Shown: positions 63,748-64,000 of the stretch, in pieces
Position numbering within the stretch: position 1 is the stretch's first letter
Layout: each line of letters opens with the position of its first letter
Source of the DNA: a virus
Length of the DNA: 64,000 nucleotides
Virus record (IMG/VR): IMGVR_UViG_3300020154_000003
Span: 302,039-366,038 of that record
Direction: 5' to 3' (one strand)
The notes under the pieces: generated by a model
Database searches by the model: none
Told to the model about the DNA's origin: nothing
Seen by the model: the letters and a program-made list of their open reading frames with translations, nothing else
Translations under genes and position numbers: made by a program

Positions 63748-64000
63748 CTATATATCAGTCGGTTGTAAATTCACTGTTTGCCCAATTATTGGTTGCTCAA
63801 CTACTTCGTCTTTCTTTTTGATGGTCTTTTCTCGCTCAATGTAATCGTCCTTGGCTTTATCAAGTGCTTTATTCAAAAATTCACTTTTCATCTGCCTATC
63901 CAAATCTGAATCTAAAGAACCAGTAGTATTTTTAGTGATTGTTGCGTTAGGCTTCGAATGTTCGATACACCTAATCTCCAATGTATCATTATTAAGAATA
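63748..64000 (-). CDS. Partial CDS at right edge, hypothetical protein
   Basis: Only the C-terminal part is visible. A TTG at 63981 could be a start, but the frame stays open to the edge (ILNNDTLEIRCIEHS), so the gene probably begins beyond 64000. The visible part is charged helix (LDRQMKSEFLNKALDKAKDD), ending EQPIIGQTVNLQPTDI. I do not recognise it. It precedes nrdA. Confidence 0.6.
   Translation of the reverse strand, partial: ILNNDTLEIRCIEHSKPNATITKNTTGSLDSDLDRQMKSEFLNKALDKAKDDYIEREKTIKKKDEVVEQPIIGQTVNLQPTDI

Noticed and set aside
1-64000. CRISPR arrays, insertion sequences and integrase or attachment sites
   Set aside because: No regularly spaced short repeats, transposase motifs or recombinase motifs were seen. 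The repeats here are within fibre-coding genes.

Overview
This window is a contiguous stretch of a large, AT-rich, contractile-tailed double-stranded DNA phage (myovirus-like). Every gene I can support lies on the minus strand, so gene order is read from high to low coordinates. The evidence for a phage is a gp25-like and gp6-like baseplate pair, a tail-protein-I-like protein, about 21 kb of giant tail-fibre-like proteins, a family B DNA polymerase, a class Ia ribonucleotide reductase and a RuvC-like resolvase. The absence of purine-rich Shine-Dalgarno sequences, A-rich leaders, and delta-60, BNR and leucine-rich repeats suggest a Bacteroidota host. That is an inference; no host sequence is present.

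Layout from right to left. 64000-60159: a partial gene, then nrdA and nrdB and a terminator. 60197-59775: a non-coding stretch with a tRNA-like element and two other closed-stem units. 59771-57563: a TerD-like stress protein with its own terminator. 57456-35689: tail and adhesion region, with one small Ig-like structural protein, two large fibres (one with YadA-like repeats), two delta-60-repeat propeller proteins, two leucine-rich-repeat proteins and a small protein. 35660-34596: small proteins including a holin-like membrane protein. 34520-28556: replication operon (SNF2-type helicase, small protein, family B polymerase). 28531-19975: hypothetical, WYL-like, Nudix and ParB-like proteins around a 1405-residue multi-enzyme polyvalent protein. 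19882-16736: glycosyltransferase and accessory proteins. 16645-3442: baseplate wedge proteins, two BNR-repeat proteins, a second glycosyltransferase and tail proteins. 3358-1: small DNA-binding protein, RuvC-like resolvase, GIY-YIG protein, metallophosphoesterase, coiled-coil protein, terminator and a partial gene.

Two features stand out. First, the 21176-25393 product joins two kinase-like domains, an ADP-ribosyltransferase-like domain, a C/H-containing region, a 2H phosphoesterase and a CCA-adding nucleotidyltransferase in one chain. This looks like a virion-delivered effector combined with RNA repair. Second, a 10-bp motif, AGTATTTATW in the coding direction, sits in 15 intergenic gaps, always in the same orientation and 6-107 nt before a start codon in most cases. 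It marks nearly every transcription unit except the helicase-polymerase operon, so it is probably a phage promoter element. Read on the other strand it matches the T4 late-promoter sequence.

Functional names come from motifs read by eye. No database search was run.
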